A stretch of 64,000 nt of DNA, from positions 1,972,501 through 2,036,500 of the forward strand of contig CP126205.1 in NCBI GenBank assembly GCA_030272155.1, read 5' to 3'. The notes under the pieces were generated by a model that saw only the letters and a list, made by a program, of their open reading frames with translations, was not told the DNA's origin and made no database searches. Below, piece by piece: positions 45,055-56,746 of this stretch. Each line of letters begins with the position of its first letter. The first letter of the stretch is position 1. The position numbers were made by a program, and so were the translations under genes. The stretch comes from Tetradesmus obliquus (taxonomy: Eukaryota > Chlorophyta > Chlorophyceae > Sphaeropleales > Scenedesmaceae).

Positions 45055-45530
45055 GTGCACAGCAGCACCAGCAGTTGTCTGTCTGCTGACCAGGCACGCA
45101 GCAGCAGCAGCAAGAGCGGGCATGCCTGCAGCAGCAGTCGCAGCAAACGGTGTGCGGAGGCTTTACTGGCTGCAGTGCACCATTTTTGGAGAGCTATCCG
45201 TTCATGGTCATGCCTATTCCGCTGTGTGAGCAAGCAGCGCAGCAGCAGCATGCCCTCATGCAGGAGGGGGCAGCTGCAGCACGCAGGGGCGCTGCTGCAA
45301 AGCGGCAGCAGTCCTCTGACCAGGCGCGCAGCAATTATGTTGACCGAGCGCGCAGCAGCCGCAAGAGGGGCCCTACATGCAGCAGTCTTCCGACTAGGCG
45401 AAGAGCAGCGCCAGCAGTTGTGCGGGTGACTGCGCACACAGAAGCTGCCCGGGCGGGGATGCCTGCAGCAGCAGTGGCAGCAGCGACCGCTGTGCAGAGG
45501 CCTCTGTTGGCTGCATGCATGGCATCAGCC
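44910..45530 (+). repeat. Tandem copies of zipper-gene last exon and 3' UTR start
   Basis: The last exon from ESYPFMVMPIPLCE onward recurs about 275 bp downstream (GGAGAGCTA at 44913 and 45188), and the following Ala/Gln-rich tail and early 3' UTR recur again near 45340-45520. Copies 2 and 3 lie after the stop codon at 45052-45054. Confidence 0.85.
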
Positions 45531-45803
45531 AGGTTGCAACAGTGCTATGTGCTAGCGCATACCCCAAGCAGCGCTTTGGTTTGCTCTGTTGTTCTGCAGC
45601 ACACGCAGGTGCTGCGCTCACACCAGGGTGTCACTGCAGGAAAATTTCATGCTTGGCGTATATATGGCATGCCGCGCTGCATGTATTCTGGCAGTAGTAC
45701 CTGCCTCATTTCTCAAGCTGGTGGCCGCTCGTGCAGCTTGCCTTGTGGATTGAAGGGCGCTATAGTGTTTCCGTTGCGTGCCGCATGGCACCCTGAGGCA
45801 ATC

Positions 45804-45959
45804 TGCCTGCACCTGCAGGTGCAGGCACGCTGTGGGACAGCACGATCTGCCTGCACCTGCATGTGCAGGCATGCTGCAACACCCCACAAACTGCCTGCAC
45901 CTGCGTGTGCAGGCATGCCTTGAAACTGTGCGATCTGCCTGCACCTGCATGTGCAGGCA
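45804..45959. repeat. Four 24-bp palindromes at exact 44-bp spacing
   Basis: Near-identical palindromes occupy 45804-45827, 45848-45871, 45892-45915 and 45936-45959. Each reads TGCCTGCAC, a central six bases, then GTGCAGGCA. The first is a perfect 24-bp inverted repeat (centre CTGCAG); the others differ only at the two central bases. The three 20-bp intervals differ from one another, although the first and third end alike (GATC). As RNA each unit would form a stable 9-bp or longer hairpin. Confidence 0.95.
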
Positions 45960-46734
45960 TGCTTCACGATTGCACTGCGCAACATCTGTTGGGCAGCAGT
46001 GAATGTCGCTGCCACCGAGCTTGCTGTGCGATGCAGTGCGGGGTTGGTACTGTGTGTTTGGGAGTTGTTATATGGCGGTGGTACGGTTACTTTTGCTGCT
46101 ACGTTCAAGGTGTGTGACAGAGGCGGCATTGGGCTTGGACAGCAGCAGCAGCAGCAGCAGCCAGTGGGTTTGGAGTGCGCATGCCATGTCTGCCGTATTG
46201 CGGAGGCCTGCAGTCGTGAGACATTGTTTCTTAATTGCAGACATGCGTTAAGGGCATGTCATACCCACCACGGCATCTTGATACGTCACATTGTCTGAGA
46301 AACGGAGGCGTGGCACTACATGTGCTTGCGGCAGAGCCAACTTGTGTATCCTGGACTGAACATGAGTTGCTGGCTGGCACTAGGGTTGATGGTTGTGCTA
46401 CTTCAAAATGGTGCGTTGCTGGTTGTTGTGCGTGTGTTTCTACAGGGTGGTTGTTTTGCAACCTGCGATACACAGCAGCACAGCACACTTGAGTTAGGGG
46501 TGAGCATGCGCACACACATTCACGTGTATGGGCATGTGCAGCGGCTTGTCGTGGGCCAATATACGTTGAAAGAGGCCAGTTATGGGTGAGTTGAACTGGC
46601 CACAAAACTGCCACCAATTGCCGGGAATGCTTGCGTGGCGCGCACTGCAGATTTGGCTTGTGGATATGGTGCTGGTGGCATGTGGCGGTTGTTGCCTGCG
46701 GCGCTCGGACTGTGCGGGGCAGGAAGGATCAAAG

Positions 46735-46739
46735 TGTAA
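46735..46739 (+). terminator. TGTAA motif in zipper-gene tail
   Basis: First plus-sense TGTAA found after the zipper gene's stop, about 1.7 kb downstream. Confidence 0.3.
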
Positions 46740-48321
46740 TGGCATCATTGAGTAACCAACTTTCAGAGCTGGTGGCAGCTGCAGGAATGGGCATGCATAG
46801 ACCTGCATGTCAACAGGGATGCAAGTTGAAGTCGAATTGGATCTGTTGGATCTGTTGCAAAAGGCGATCACGGCTTACTGTGGACAAAAAGCTGGGCAGA
46901 TGCTTGCAATGGCACGGCATTTGTGTTTGCTGCATGCTCCCTACCACGCCGCACACACTCCATCCTTCTATTGTGTGAGCGCGATGTGTGTGCGCGCTGT
47001 TGTGATGGCTGCTGTGGGTGACTGGTTGGATCAGGCCGCCTGGCGGTTTTGAGATGTTTGAGTTGACAGTGTGATCACCAGCAGTCTGCCAGCAGGGCAG
47101 TGTGCTGTATGGCTGTTACAAGCAGCTGAGGTTTGGGCGGTGTTGGGTGTGGCACCTGCCAGTAGCGCCTGCCTGCCTTGTTGTCGTGGCCTCTTGGTGT
47201 TGCGATGTGGCTTGGAGGCGGCGTCGGCTGTTGTTTTGCTGCTCACGATAGAGCTGGCAGCCGTATGCGTGCAGATCTTCTGGCAGAATTGTGCTGCATC
47301 TTGTGCGGATGAGACCCAGATTGATGTGGGGGTCAGGCCGTGAGTCCATGAGCTGTTTTGAATCATAACTCAACATGCTGTTTTGCGGCAGCTTGACCAA
47401 TGCAACCAGCAGCAGCACAAGCAGCAGAGGCAGCAGCAGGTGGACGCTGCATGTACCAAGAGATGCTGAGGTACCCCATGTCAGCTCATTAAATGGTGAT
47501 TGATATTACTGTGGCTGCAGCCCATGTGCTTTGCAGACATTCAGGATGATGTGGCGGCAGTCACTGCTGCTGGCTTGAGTAGTTGAGTGCCGAATGTGGT
47601 TGCCCGTACCATCTGGGTTGAGGGGCACAGTGCTCAAAAGGTTTGCGATGCGATCTGTCGTCTGTCACTGTCTGCAGCTCGCTGCCTCTCACCTGCCATG
47701 AGCTGTGTTTCTGGGGTACCGGCTGCTGTCTGCTGCGGCTGTAGCTTCTTACTATTGCTCCTGGAGTGTGTTGGAAGCGACGGAGCCAATGTTATTGCTA
47801 CATGTGAATGGCGTGCATCTCAGGACAGTGCATGCCTGCCGCTGGCTGTTGCCTCCATAGCTGCTGTATGCCACAGTCTTGTGCAGCAATGTTCACCCGG
47901 CCGCATATGGTTGGCACGCAGCACCACTCCTGTCAGCTGTGTCTGCACAACCAAACAAAGAGTTGTTATCCACTGTATGTCTTCCACAGCACCAGTCATG
48001 CCGCGTTTTTCTCCCCAGTGATTGATGTGCTACATTGGAAGATACAGGGTTGCATGCACTCAGGCTGGAGTGGCATGCGGGTGGGTGTCGCATGCAGAAC
48101 TAGCTATGGCACGCAGGCTGTGCTCTTTCCAAGGCAGATTGTTAACACATCAGCCTGAATTTGCACAGCCAGCCTGCACATCATGCACGCATAAAGCAGG
48201 GCAGCACCGCATACCACCAGCAACCCATGATGTCGGTCTGCTGCTGTGTGGGTGCATTGGGATCTTTTGAAAGTGGATGAAAGTGGACTATGCACTGACA
48301 CGCAACCATCATGCTGCTGGA

Positions 48322-48399
48322 ACGGGTCCCGTACTAGTCATGAGTTATCCATGAGCTGGGACGGGTCCCGTACTAGTCATGAATTATCCACGAGCCAGT
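48322..48399. repeat. 39-bp tandem repeat, two copies
   Basis: ACGGGTCCCGTACTAGTCAT begins at 48322 and again at 48361; the rest of the 39-bp unit differs by a few bases. Confidence 0.9.
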
Positions 48400-48895
48400 T
48401 GCCTGCCATCCTTGAGCCTTGGTTGTCGGCTGAGATGGGGAGAAGGTGCAGGTGAAGGTAATATATTCACAGTGTGTGTTGCCATGTGCTGCGGGCCTCT
48501 ATGGTGGCATCATATGCTGGCAGAGCAACAGCTGCCAGCAAGAGGCTGGTGCTCGTGTTGATGCATCATGTGGTTGTTGACTGGTTATCGACTTGCCGTG
48601 TGCATTGCCGGCGTTTCAGCAGAGGCGCTTTGTGCTGGCACCTTTGCTGCGTTCTGGACCGTTGCTCTGCAATGTTGCGGCCGGTACACAAACCTGCTTT
48701 TTGTGCAAACGGCAGTCCAATGTTGGCACCAGCCACAGGCTGGACTTGGTTGCTGTCTGTTTGCGGTTTATGCGGTCAGCCGCAATTCTGGCTGCCTGGG
48801 CCTGATGGGCAGATTAACATTTCCCGCCCTGGTTACTGGTGCGAGGCAAGTGACGTGCTGCAGCAAGCACATGCGTCTGATTCTGATTCACCACC

Positions 48896-48900
48896 TGTAA
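48896..48900 (+). terminator. TGTAA motif near end of T/G-rich tail
   Basis: Plus-sense TGTAA close to where the base bias changes toward C/A. Confidence 0.3.
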
Positions 48901-49803
48901 CCTCTGCTCAGAGTTGCATCCAGTACTGTGATACAGCCGCACAAATACTAATGAGTTACTTGACAGCAAGCGCTCTGTCCTGAGACACAACCAGCTACAC
49001 AGTACTGTGCGCATGGCGCAAGCACAGCAGTAGGTTGAAGAGTACTCATCTTCTTGCGTGGCCGGAGCCCGGCAACATGGCTCACGTTCACACGCTTGCA
49101 GCCACTGCAAAAAAGGGCAGTTGTGGGCTGCATAGCGGCAGCAGTGAAGTTGCAGAATGATGATCATGTCACCCACAACACAACCAGCGTCATCAACAGG
49201 TCGAGTTGTGAGGGCAACAGCACCACAGATTACAAAAGCAGTCAAGGTGAAACACCTATACGCTATCTGCAGCTGACACAGGCAGTCTCAGCGGACTGTT
49301 GAACAGCAACGCTATGCTATCCACCCATCAAACCATATGATGAATTCTGCACATGGTCGCTGTAGGGGCACTCCCCAGACCACACAGGTTCACCTTCAGA
49401 GTGTAACCAGCGGCACCAGCTTTTAGGAATGCCCAAAACCCACTTCACGCTGCAACATGCAGCACGCGTCCATTGCGTGGCCACTGCACCAGAGCAACAC
49501 CCAGCACCTGCAGCCTCCACAACCCTTGCTTCACTGCTGCTGAAGAGCGCTGCGGCAACTGGCGCACTGCAGCCAAACATCTGCCTGCAAAAGCACCTCA
49601 AGCACACACCAGACGCACAACAGCACATGCTGTGCGATGCAGCAAGCACCACTGCCAGCGTCGTCATCAGAACGTGTAGTGCTGCCAGATGGCTGCAGCT
49701 CCGCCTGCCATCAATGATCACAACAGTGCGCCAGCTGCTACCCCTTACTAAGCATAGTACGCTGCTGCAGCAGCACACACCAGTCCGAACACAGCGTATC
49801 AGA
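48901..49803 (-). other. Gene-free region downstream of INCENP
   Basis: The plus strand is C/A-rich, fitting the 3' side of the minus-strand INCENP gene. Minus-sense TGTAA motifs lie at 49808-49804 and 49234-49230. Open frames here show no recognisable protein. Confidence 0.4.
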
Positions 49804-49808
49804 TTACA
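49804..49808 (-). terminator. TGTAA motif, INCENP gene
   Basis: Minus-sense TGTAA about 325 nt after the INCENP stop codon at 50132. Confidence 0.45.
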
Positions 49809-49912
49809 CCGCCGCACAACAAGCTTGTAGGCACCTACATACAACCAGCGCCAGCCCCGACTGTCACCTGCCTGGCGGCTGTGGTATCATCAGCCCCGCA
49901 GCGCAGCCGCTG

Positions 49913-50120
49913 CCTGCTGCAGCAGCCCTCTCAGGTAGCACCTGCACGGGGCTGCAGCAGTCGCACGACAGCTGCTGCCTGCTGCAGCAGGCCTCTCAGG
50001 CACCACCTGCGCGGGGCTGCAGCAGCGGCACGGCAGCTGCTGCCTGCTGCAGCAGGCCTCACAGGCAACCACTATCCAAGGCTGCAGCAGTGGCACGGCA
50101 GCTGGCGCCTGCTGCAGCAA
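49913..50120. repeat. 65-bp tandem repeat in INCENP 3' UTR
   Basis: CCTGCTGCAGCA starts at 49913, 49978, 50043 and 50108, an exact 65-bp period, giving three full units and a partial one directly after the INCENP stop. The period is not a multiple of three, so the array is unlikely to be coding. Confidence 0.9.
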
Positions 50121-50131
50121 CCTGTCTTGGC

Positions 50132-50276
50132 TCACAGGTAGCCGCACTGCTTCTTGTAGTTGATCTCCTCCTGCCACGTCAGCCTGTCTTGGCTCCAGTC
50201 GGCGCTGCTGGTGCGCTGGCCCAGCTTGCGCACCTTGTGCCGCTGCTGCGGCTGCGGGCCGGCGCCAGGCACGTCT

Positions 50277-50307
<31 letters not shown>

Positions 50308-53300
50308 GCCAGGCTGATGTCAGACTCGCAGTTTGATACGATCGCCTCCGCCATATCAGCTGTTCACAAGGCAAGGGTGAGGCGAAATTCCATCGAGCTG
50401 GCTGCCTGGCAGCGCCCACGCAGCAGTTAGATCACATTTACACACAAATAACGCATCATTAGCGCCCTCGATCCTAAGAATGCGCACCTGCAAACATGTC
50501 TCCCAGGTCGCAGGTGGTCTGGCGTGCGCCAAAGATGCTGTCGGGGTCTGTGGCCTGCTGCTGCTTCAGCGCCTCAAACAGCACCTGGGTGCGCGCCCAC
50601 TCGGGGATGGGCTTGTGGCTGCGGTCCGGCGTCTCCGCATCATCGTCCCTGCAGGAAGATGCCGGGATGCAGGCAGTTGCAGAATGAGGCAAAGAGACAG
50701 CAGTAGGGCGCTGCGACGGTGTGATGCTCGCATGCGTGTGGCTGCCTGAGAGTCCGACCAAGGAAGGGTCTGAAAGGGTGTTATGATGTGCAGCGCAACG
50801 CTGCACCTTGCGCTGGCTGGCACCAGCTGCGCAGCCTGGTGCAGACTGTGCGCAGGCGTCAATACCCACACACTGTAAGAAGACAGCATATGGCGGACGG
50901 CAGCGCTGCAGTAACAGCTGTGCTCGCACCTGTATGGCGAGATGATGTAGCTGGCGGCTGCTGCCTGCTGCTGCGCATATGGTGTGCGCTTGGAGCCTGG
51001 GTTGACGTAAGGGGAGCTCTTGAGCGCCTCCACGTTGCGCTTCTCCTGCAAGTGGTGCAAGGCCACAAATCACATGCAGCGGTCAGGTCGGAATGTGTTG
51101 TAGCAGTTCATGTTATGCTTCAGATATTAAAGAATGGCACAGTGTTCATGTTGAGGCTGCAGCTACTTCGCGTCTCATTCATGTACATCCACAAACACAG
51201 TGCATTCCAACCCTTACAACATGATAGCAGTGACAGCTGTGAGCTGCAACGCAGCTCGCAGCGGCAGCTGCCAGGCTGGAGTTGCACAGCTGCTTGACTG
51301 CTGGCAAGAACAGGCTCAACCCACCTGCTCAGACACTGCCGGTGCAGGCGTCTTGAACGCTGCTGGTGTCTTGCTGCCAATAGGCGCTGGCGGCCCCATC
51401 ACCCCACCCACAGAGGCCAAGCCAGCAGCAGCATGGCCATGTCCAGGGTGCTGTGCTGCTGCCTTGCCACCTGTGCTGACAGGATCCAGCAGCTTGATTG
51501 TTAAAGATGGGCTGTCGCTGCCTGCTGCTGCTGCCTGGCCTGCTTCAGGTGCTGCAGCACGTGCTACAGCCTTAGGAGCTGCAGGTGTCTTGAAGCCACT
51601 GGGGTCTGACGCTGCTGCTGCTGGTGGTGCTGCTGCTGGTGGTGCTGCTGTGGTGGTGTGTGGCTTGGTCTTGGCATCTGCCACCTACAGTTTACCAACA
51701 CACACGCATGTCAGCAAGGTACATGCACTGCAGGACACTTCTGCAAGCTGGCAAACACCCAACAACAGCGCACAGGGCGCAGCGTGATGTCAGCATACCA
51801 GCTGTTGCCTCGCACCTTTGCTACGCCGCCAGCACGCATGCCGCCAGCAGCGGCAGGCTTGCCAGCCTTCAGCGCTGCTGCTGCAGCTGCCCTCTCCTCC
51901 CTGAGCCGCTGCTTCTCAGCCAGCTCCGCCCTGCAGGCAGGCACAGCACACAACAGCACACAGCAATACTTGAAGTGCGGACACTCCAGGAACAGCCCAA
52001 CAGTGCACACCACATACACATTGACAGCGTGACAACGGGGTGCTACAGAAGGCGGGTGATGCTGGACGTGACCTGGTGTCACAGCTGTGAAGTACACAGG
52101 TACTTTTTATGCTGGCTGGTCAACACAGCCGCGGACCTGCGATGGTAGAAGCTGTGTGGCCTCGCCGAGCAGCTGCGCACCTGCGTTTGTTCTCCTCGTC
52201 CTTGCGCTTCTGCTCCGCGCGCTTCATGCGGTCCTCCTTCTCAACCTTGTCCATGGCCCTGCACAATTGATGTGGCCACCAGCAGCAGCAGCAGCAACAG
52301 CAGCAGCACTGTCAGCATCTTTTTGGCATGCTGGCATCAGCTGACTGCGACCAGCAGCCCACATCCATCAGCCACCGCTGCTACTGCAAGTGCACATGCT
52401 GGCACTGAAGAAGCAGCACTGCTCGCCCAATGCAGCACCAGACCCATCAACTGCCTCGAAAGCAGCATGCACTCTGCCGTACAGCACAGCCGCAGTCAGC
52501 TCACCTCTTTGCTGCCTCTGCCTCCTTTTCAGCCTTCTTCTGCGCAGCCTCTCTGTCAGCAGGCCGCAGCGGCTGCTCCTGCTCCCCCGGCTGCTTGCCA
52601 GCTGGCACCCGCACAGCACCACCGGAGCCTGACAGGCCAGTCGCTGCACGCTCCACAGCTGCAACCTTAAATTGCGCAACTGCACCGGAAGGCGTGCCTG
52701 CAGTGGGGCACAGCAGCAGATGCCACAGGCCAAAGTCACTTCACCTTTTGGGCACTTTGTTCTGCAGCTATCGCCTGCACTTGAAAACTAAACCCCATAC
52801 ATGCTGCAAAGTGATGGTAAACCGCTAGTGCTGGACATGCGCGGTGCTGCTGCAGCTGAGCAAACACAGCAATTGAGAAAGTGAGCGCACCTTGCGGCTT
52901 CAGTGCTGCTGACTTTGGCTTAGCCTGCTGTTGCTGCTGCTGCTCCTTGGCCTGCTGCCGTGCCAGCCGCTCCTGCTGCTTGGCCTCCTCTGCTTGCCTT
53001 GCCGCCTGCGCAGCCTCAATGGCCTTCACCTGCAGCAGCAGCGGCGGCAGCAGCAGTTGTTTAAGGTACACAAACAACCACACAAGCCTTATCTTGGCAG
53101 GAGCCCTCAGCAGTATCCAATTGCGTGCCGGGCACCATTACAACCGTCTCAATGAAGCTGCACCCCTGCTGTCAACTTGCGGCTCTGATGCATTGGCTGC
53201 AGGTGCTGCAAGCATAAAGCTTTATTCCTGGAATGCCTGTCGCAACTACAACATTGTAGTTCTGTCCACCGTGACACCTTTTCAACGACTCACCTTCACT

Positions 53301-54854
53301 TTCACCTTGCCAGCTGCTGGCGGCGCCGCCTCCTTCACCACAGCCGGCACAAATGACCTGATGCTTGACACCAGGTTGGCACGAGGTGCAGGTGCCTTGT
53401 CCTTTACTGCCTCAAGCTGCTGCTTCGCCTTGTCACCTGCACCAGCCTGAGCCGCAGCAGTGGCCGCCAGCCATGCCGAGAGCGCACCTCCCGGCGTGCC
53501 TGCAGCAGCTGCAGCAGCCGATGCTGCAGCACTAGGTGTGCCTGGCGGCTGCTGCGTGGGAGCTGCTGCTGCGATGTTAGTTGCTGCCTCTGTTGGCTCT
53601 GCCTGCTCGTCGTCACTGCCGGCTTGCTCCTCTTCCTGAGCATCTTCATATTCTGTGACAACTGCTGCTGCTGCTGCCTCCTCATCTTCCTGTGCTTCCT
53701 GCATCTCTGCTGCCTGCTGCTCCTGTGCTGCAGCTTCCTCATCAGCCCCTGCATCCTGCATGTCAGCATCCCCAGCATCGTCTGCTGCTGCTGCTGCCTC
53801 ATCTGCAGCAGGCACCATCTCCTCGTCAGCAGTATCAGCTGCTGCTGCTGCCGCCGCATCCTGCTGCAGTGCTGCCTGCTGCAGCTGCTCCTCCAGCTCT
53901 GGCTCCTCATCTACTACCGCAAACGCTGCCGGTGAACGTGCTGCGGCTGCACTCTTCGTAGCAGAGCGAGGAGGGGTAACCCTGCGGCCCTCGCAAGCCT
54001 CCTCATCAGCTGCCAGCTCGGCTCCAAACAGCTGCTCACCTGACCGCACAGCTTGCAGGACAGGGCTGGCCTGCTGCTGCGCAGAGCGGTGCGTCATCCT
54101 GCCCCCTGAGCGCTGCACAGCACCATCACCATCTACACCCGTGTCTGCTGCAGGTGAAGGGGAAGGGAAGGCAAGCGCGCTGCTGACGCGCCTGCTGTGA
54201 GCCCTGCTGCTGCGTGCGCCTGCAGCAGCTGCAGACGCTGGCTCACCAGCAGCCGCAATTGCAGCACTCCTGCCGCAGGAGAGCTGCTGCTGCTGCTGCT
54301 GCGCTGATGTGCCCGAGTGAGAGCGCAGCCGGCTGCGGCCGTGCGCAGGTGTGGGTGCATCGGTGGCATGCATTGAGCTGAGCAAAGCCTTCCACCCTGA
54401 GCCGCCATCAGCAGCAGCCGCTGCTGCAGCTGGGTCAACGCTGGGGGTGCCGTTTGCTGCTGCTGCTGGAGCAGCAACAGGTGCCGCTGTCTCTGCTGCA
54501 GCACCAGCTGCTGCCGCTGCTGCTGCTGGCGATTCTGCTGCTGTGACCCCATCTGCAAACAAAGGGCCATGCAGGGGCTGGCCAAAGGACAGGGAGTGCC
54601 CGTTGTAACCAGAGCCAGCCTGCCTGCGCGTGCCAGATGTGCCAGGCACACAGCGCTGGATGGAAGCCTCGCCTGCTGCAGCCCCGTCAGCACTGAGCTG
54701 GCCAGCTGCAGCCCTCACAACAGACTGCTGCTGCTGCTGCCGGGAGGTGCGTCTGCCAGTCTGCGCGCTGCGGCCCAAGCAGGGCGTTTCTGACTCCTGC
54801 TCCTGTGCACCAGCGCTTGGGCCAAGCCGGAAGCCAGGCGTTTTTGGTGGAGGA

Positions 54855-54891
<37 letters not shown>

Positions 54892-56409
54892 AGCTCAAGT
54901 CAAGCTCCTGCACCTGCAGCTGCTGCTCTGTCTCGTCTGCAGCAGCAGCGCCAACGCGGTCCTCAGCCTCTGCTGCTGCTTCACTGCGCTGCTGGCTGCT
55001 GGGCGCATCACGCGCAGCATCAAGAGCTGCTGGCTGCTGCTGATCAAGTGCATCAGAAGGAGCGGCAGCAGCAGCACCACTCAGGTCAGCCGCATCTGCT
55101 GCAGCTGCTGGTTCCTCTGCTGGTCGATCTTCAACTTGTCCCTTTGCCAGCTGATCGTCTTGCTGCTGCTGTATTGGTTCAGCAGCAGCTGACGCAGCTG
55201 CATCAGTCATGACAGCATCCTGCTCATGACTAGGAGGCTCTGGCACAACCTGCTGCTGCTGCTGCTGCTCTGCTACCTGCTCATCATCATCTTCTTCTAT
55301 TACTTCCAGCTGCTGCAGCTCTGGAGCAGCAGCTGCTGCAGCACCACGCCTGCTGCGTGTGCTGCGGCTGCTGGCAGGTGCAGGTGCAGGAGCAGCAGCG
55401 CCACGCTTGGCCCTGGTGCTCCTGCCTGAGTTGGCCGCAGCCTCACTTGGCTGCTCGCCGGCCGTTGCTGCTGCCCGCGTGCTCCTACCCCTTGCAGCTC
55501 TACCCTTGGCAGGCACTGCTGTTTCTGCTGCTTCATCTTCTTCCGCTGCTGCTGCAGCAGCAGTTGGTGGCTGTTCGTCTGCTGCTTCTGCTGCTGCCGG
55601 TAAGCTAATGCTGGCTGTTTGCTCTGGCTGTCGAATCTGCTCCTCCTCTTCGTTTGCCTCTTCAATAACAGGCTGCACTGGCTGCTTCTTGGGTGGCCTG
55701 CCACGGCCGCGCTTGGCAGGCTGTGCGGCCTCTGCTGCTGCAGATTCAGGTGCAGCTGCCGCAGGCTGCTTGCGCTTGCCTCTGACCGGGGCATGAGCTG
55801 CGGCAGGCTCATCTGCAGCATAGAACAACGCGCAAACATTAAGCTAGAAAGGCAGTGCCATCCAACTGTTACTGCAAGCAGCCAGCGCACAACTGCCCCT
55901 TGATGTCTAACCACAGCAAAGCTTGAGCAGTGCATTTTGCCTGTCCTGGTTGTCAAGCACTACAATCAAGCCAGGGAATGGCAGGTCAACGGAATTATGG
56001 TTGCGATTTGCAATACCACAACGACAACAGCATCTCCTTGCCTGGTGCAGCTGTCTCAGGCGCTTCAGCGTGTTCACCAGCACCCTGCAGCACACACTTG
56101 TGTAGGTGAGGGCAGCAGACGCTGGCGGCAGGAGCTGCGCTGCACTGCAGTATTAATTAGTTGAACAATTCCCTGCAAGCATCTGGTGCATCACCTGGAC
56201 CAAAGCTGCAAGTGCTGAGCAACCATGCTGTGCCACCCACCCACCTGCTGGTCCTGCTGCTGTTGTGAGGATGCTAGGACAGCAGCCAACTCGGCCTCCG
56301 TCTCCTCAATCAAGCACCGCAGGAAATCCCTGTGGTCCTTGACAGCGTCATTGATCTCTCGCAGGCTCTGGTGGGCAAGCTCAGAGAGGTATCTGCTGGC
56401 TTCGTCCAT
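50132..56409 (-). CDS. INCENP: Inner centromere protein (INCENP), chromosomal passenger complex scaffold, about 1330 aa
   Basis: INCENP anchors and activates Aurora kinase at centromeres and the division plane. Exons: 56409-56241, 55812-53294, 53029-52891, 52697-52505, 52258-52181, 51930-51816, 51684-51325, 51045-50930, 50648-50488, 50274-50132; all phases agree. The C-terminal IN-box is clear: KPIPEWARTQVLFEALK (Trp about 1247), DPDSIFG, CDLGDMFA, then KLGQRTSSADW, whose TSS (about 1305-1307) is the Aurora phosphorylation motif needed for full activation. Highly charged helices in exons 3-6 (KEDRMKRAEQKRKDEENK) fit the single-alpha-helix segment. The N-terminal exon (HQSLREINDAVKDHRDFLR) is a plausible CEN-type survivin/borealin-binding helix, but its junction depends on choosing the second of two overlapping GTGGGT donors. 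Residues 92-99 (GRGRPPKK) form an AT-hook-like motif. Exon 2 is an Ala/Gln/Glu-rich low-complexity region. Confidence 0.9.
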
Positions 56410-56483
56410 CTGATATGTCTGGTACGTTTGGCTAGGACTAGAAAGACCGGTTCAAACTTTAACTACCATTATAAAGATTCACC

Positions 56484-56491
56484 TTTCGCGC
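56484..56491. promoter_or_regulatory. E2F/DP-like site TTTCGCGC
   Basis: TTTCGCGC fits the E2F consensus TTTSSCGC and lies 75 bp upstream of the INCENP start codon, in the divergent region shared with the GT32 gene. This is inferred from the consensus alone. Confidence 0.4.
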
Positions 56492-56746
56492 AATCACAGC
56501 AAAGTACCGACGCAATGCAAACGACCACAGTCTTGTCTGTTTGCGGCGAGTCCCTGCTACCTCAAAACTTTGCAGACATCTTCAGCGTAAGTTAACCTTT
56601 TTCTGCAACATCTGGCTGCTCCATCTGACACTGTTTTGTTTGAAACCATGTTATGCTAGACACCCTAAACCGTGGAGCAAGCAGCAGAGATGATCTAATG
56701 CTGTCTAAATGCATCGTAAGGTAGCATAGTACTCTACCAAAAAAAT

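Larger units (their letters stand above)
45055..48900 (+). other. T/G-rich gene-free tail downstream of zipper gene
   Basis: About 3.8 kb without a supported exon. The plus strand is T/G-rich, mirroring the tail beyond the bZIP gene. Plus-sense TGTAA motifs are at 46735 and 48896. It contains the palindrome array at 45804-45959 and a 39-bp tandem repeat. It is probably a long 3' UTR or a non-coding transcript. Confidence 0.4.

Noticed and set aside
45150-45923. 257-codon plus-strand open frame after the zipper gene
   Set aside because: It reads through duplicated copies of the last exon and into the palindrome array; explained by duplication rather than by a separate gene.
45804-45959. CRISPR array
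   Set aside because: Geometry is suggestive, but there are only four repeats, the context is a eukaryotic nuclear genome, no cas genes are near, and the spacers share partial sequence as expected from tandem duplication.
52740-52790. Possible extra INCENP micro-exon coding QAIAAEQSAQK
   Set aside because: Including it breaks phase between exons 3 and 4, which join correctly without it; it may be a decayed copy of the exon 3 start.
56514-56591. Possible first exon of the GT32 gene (MQTTTVLSVCGE, donor GTAAGT)
   Set aside because: The gene has a good ATG with a signal anchor at 56747, and no acceptor links the two in frame with confidence.
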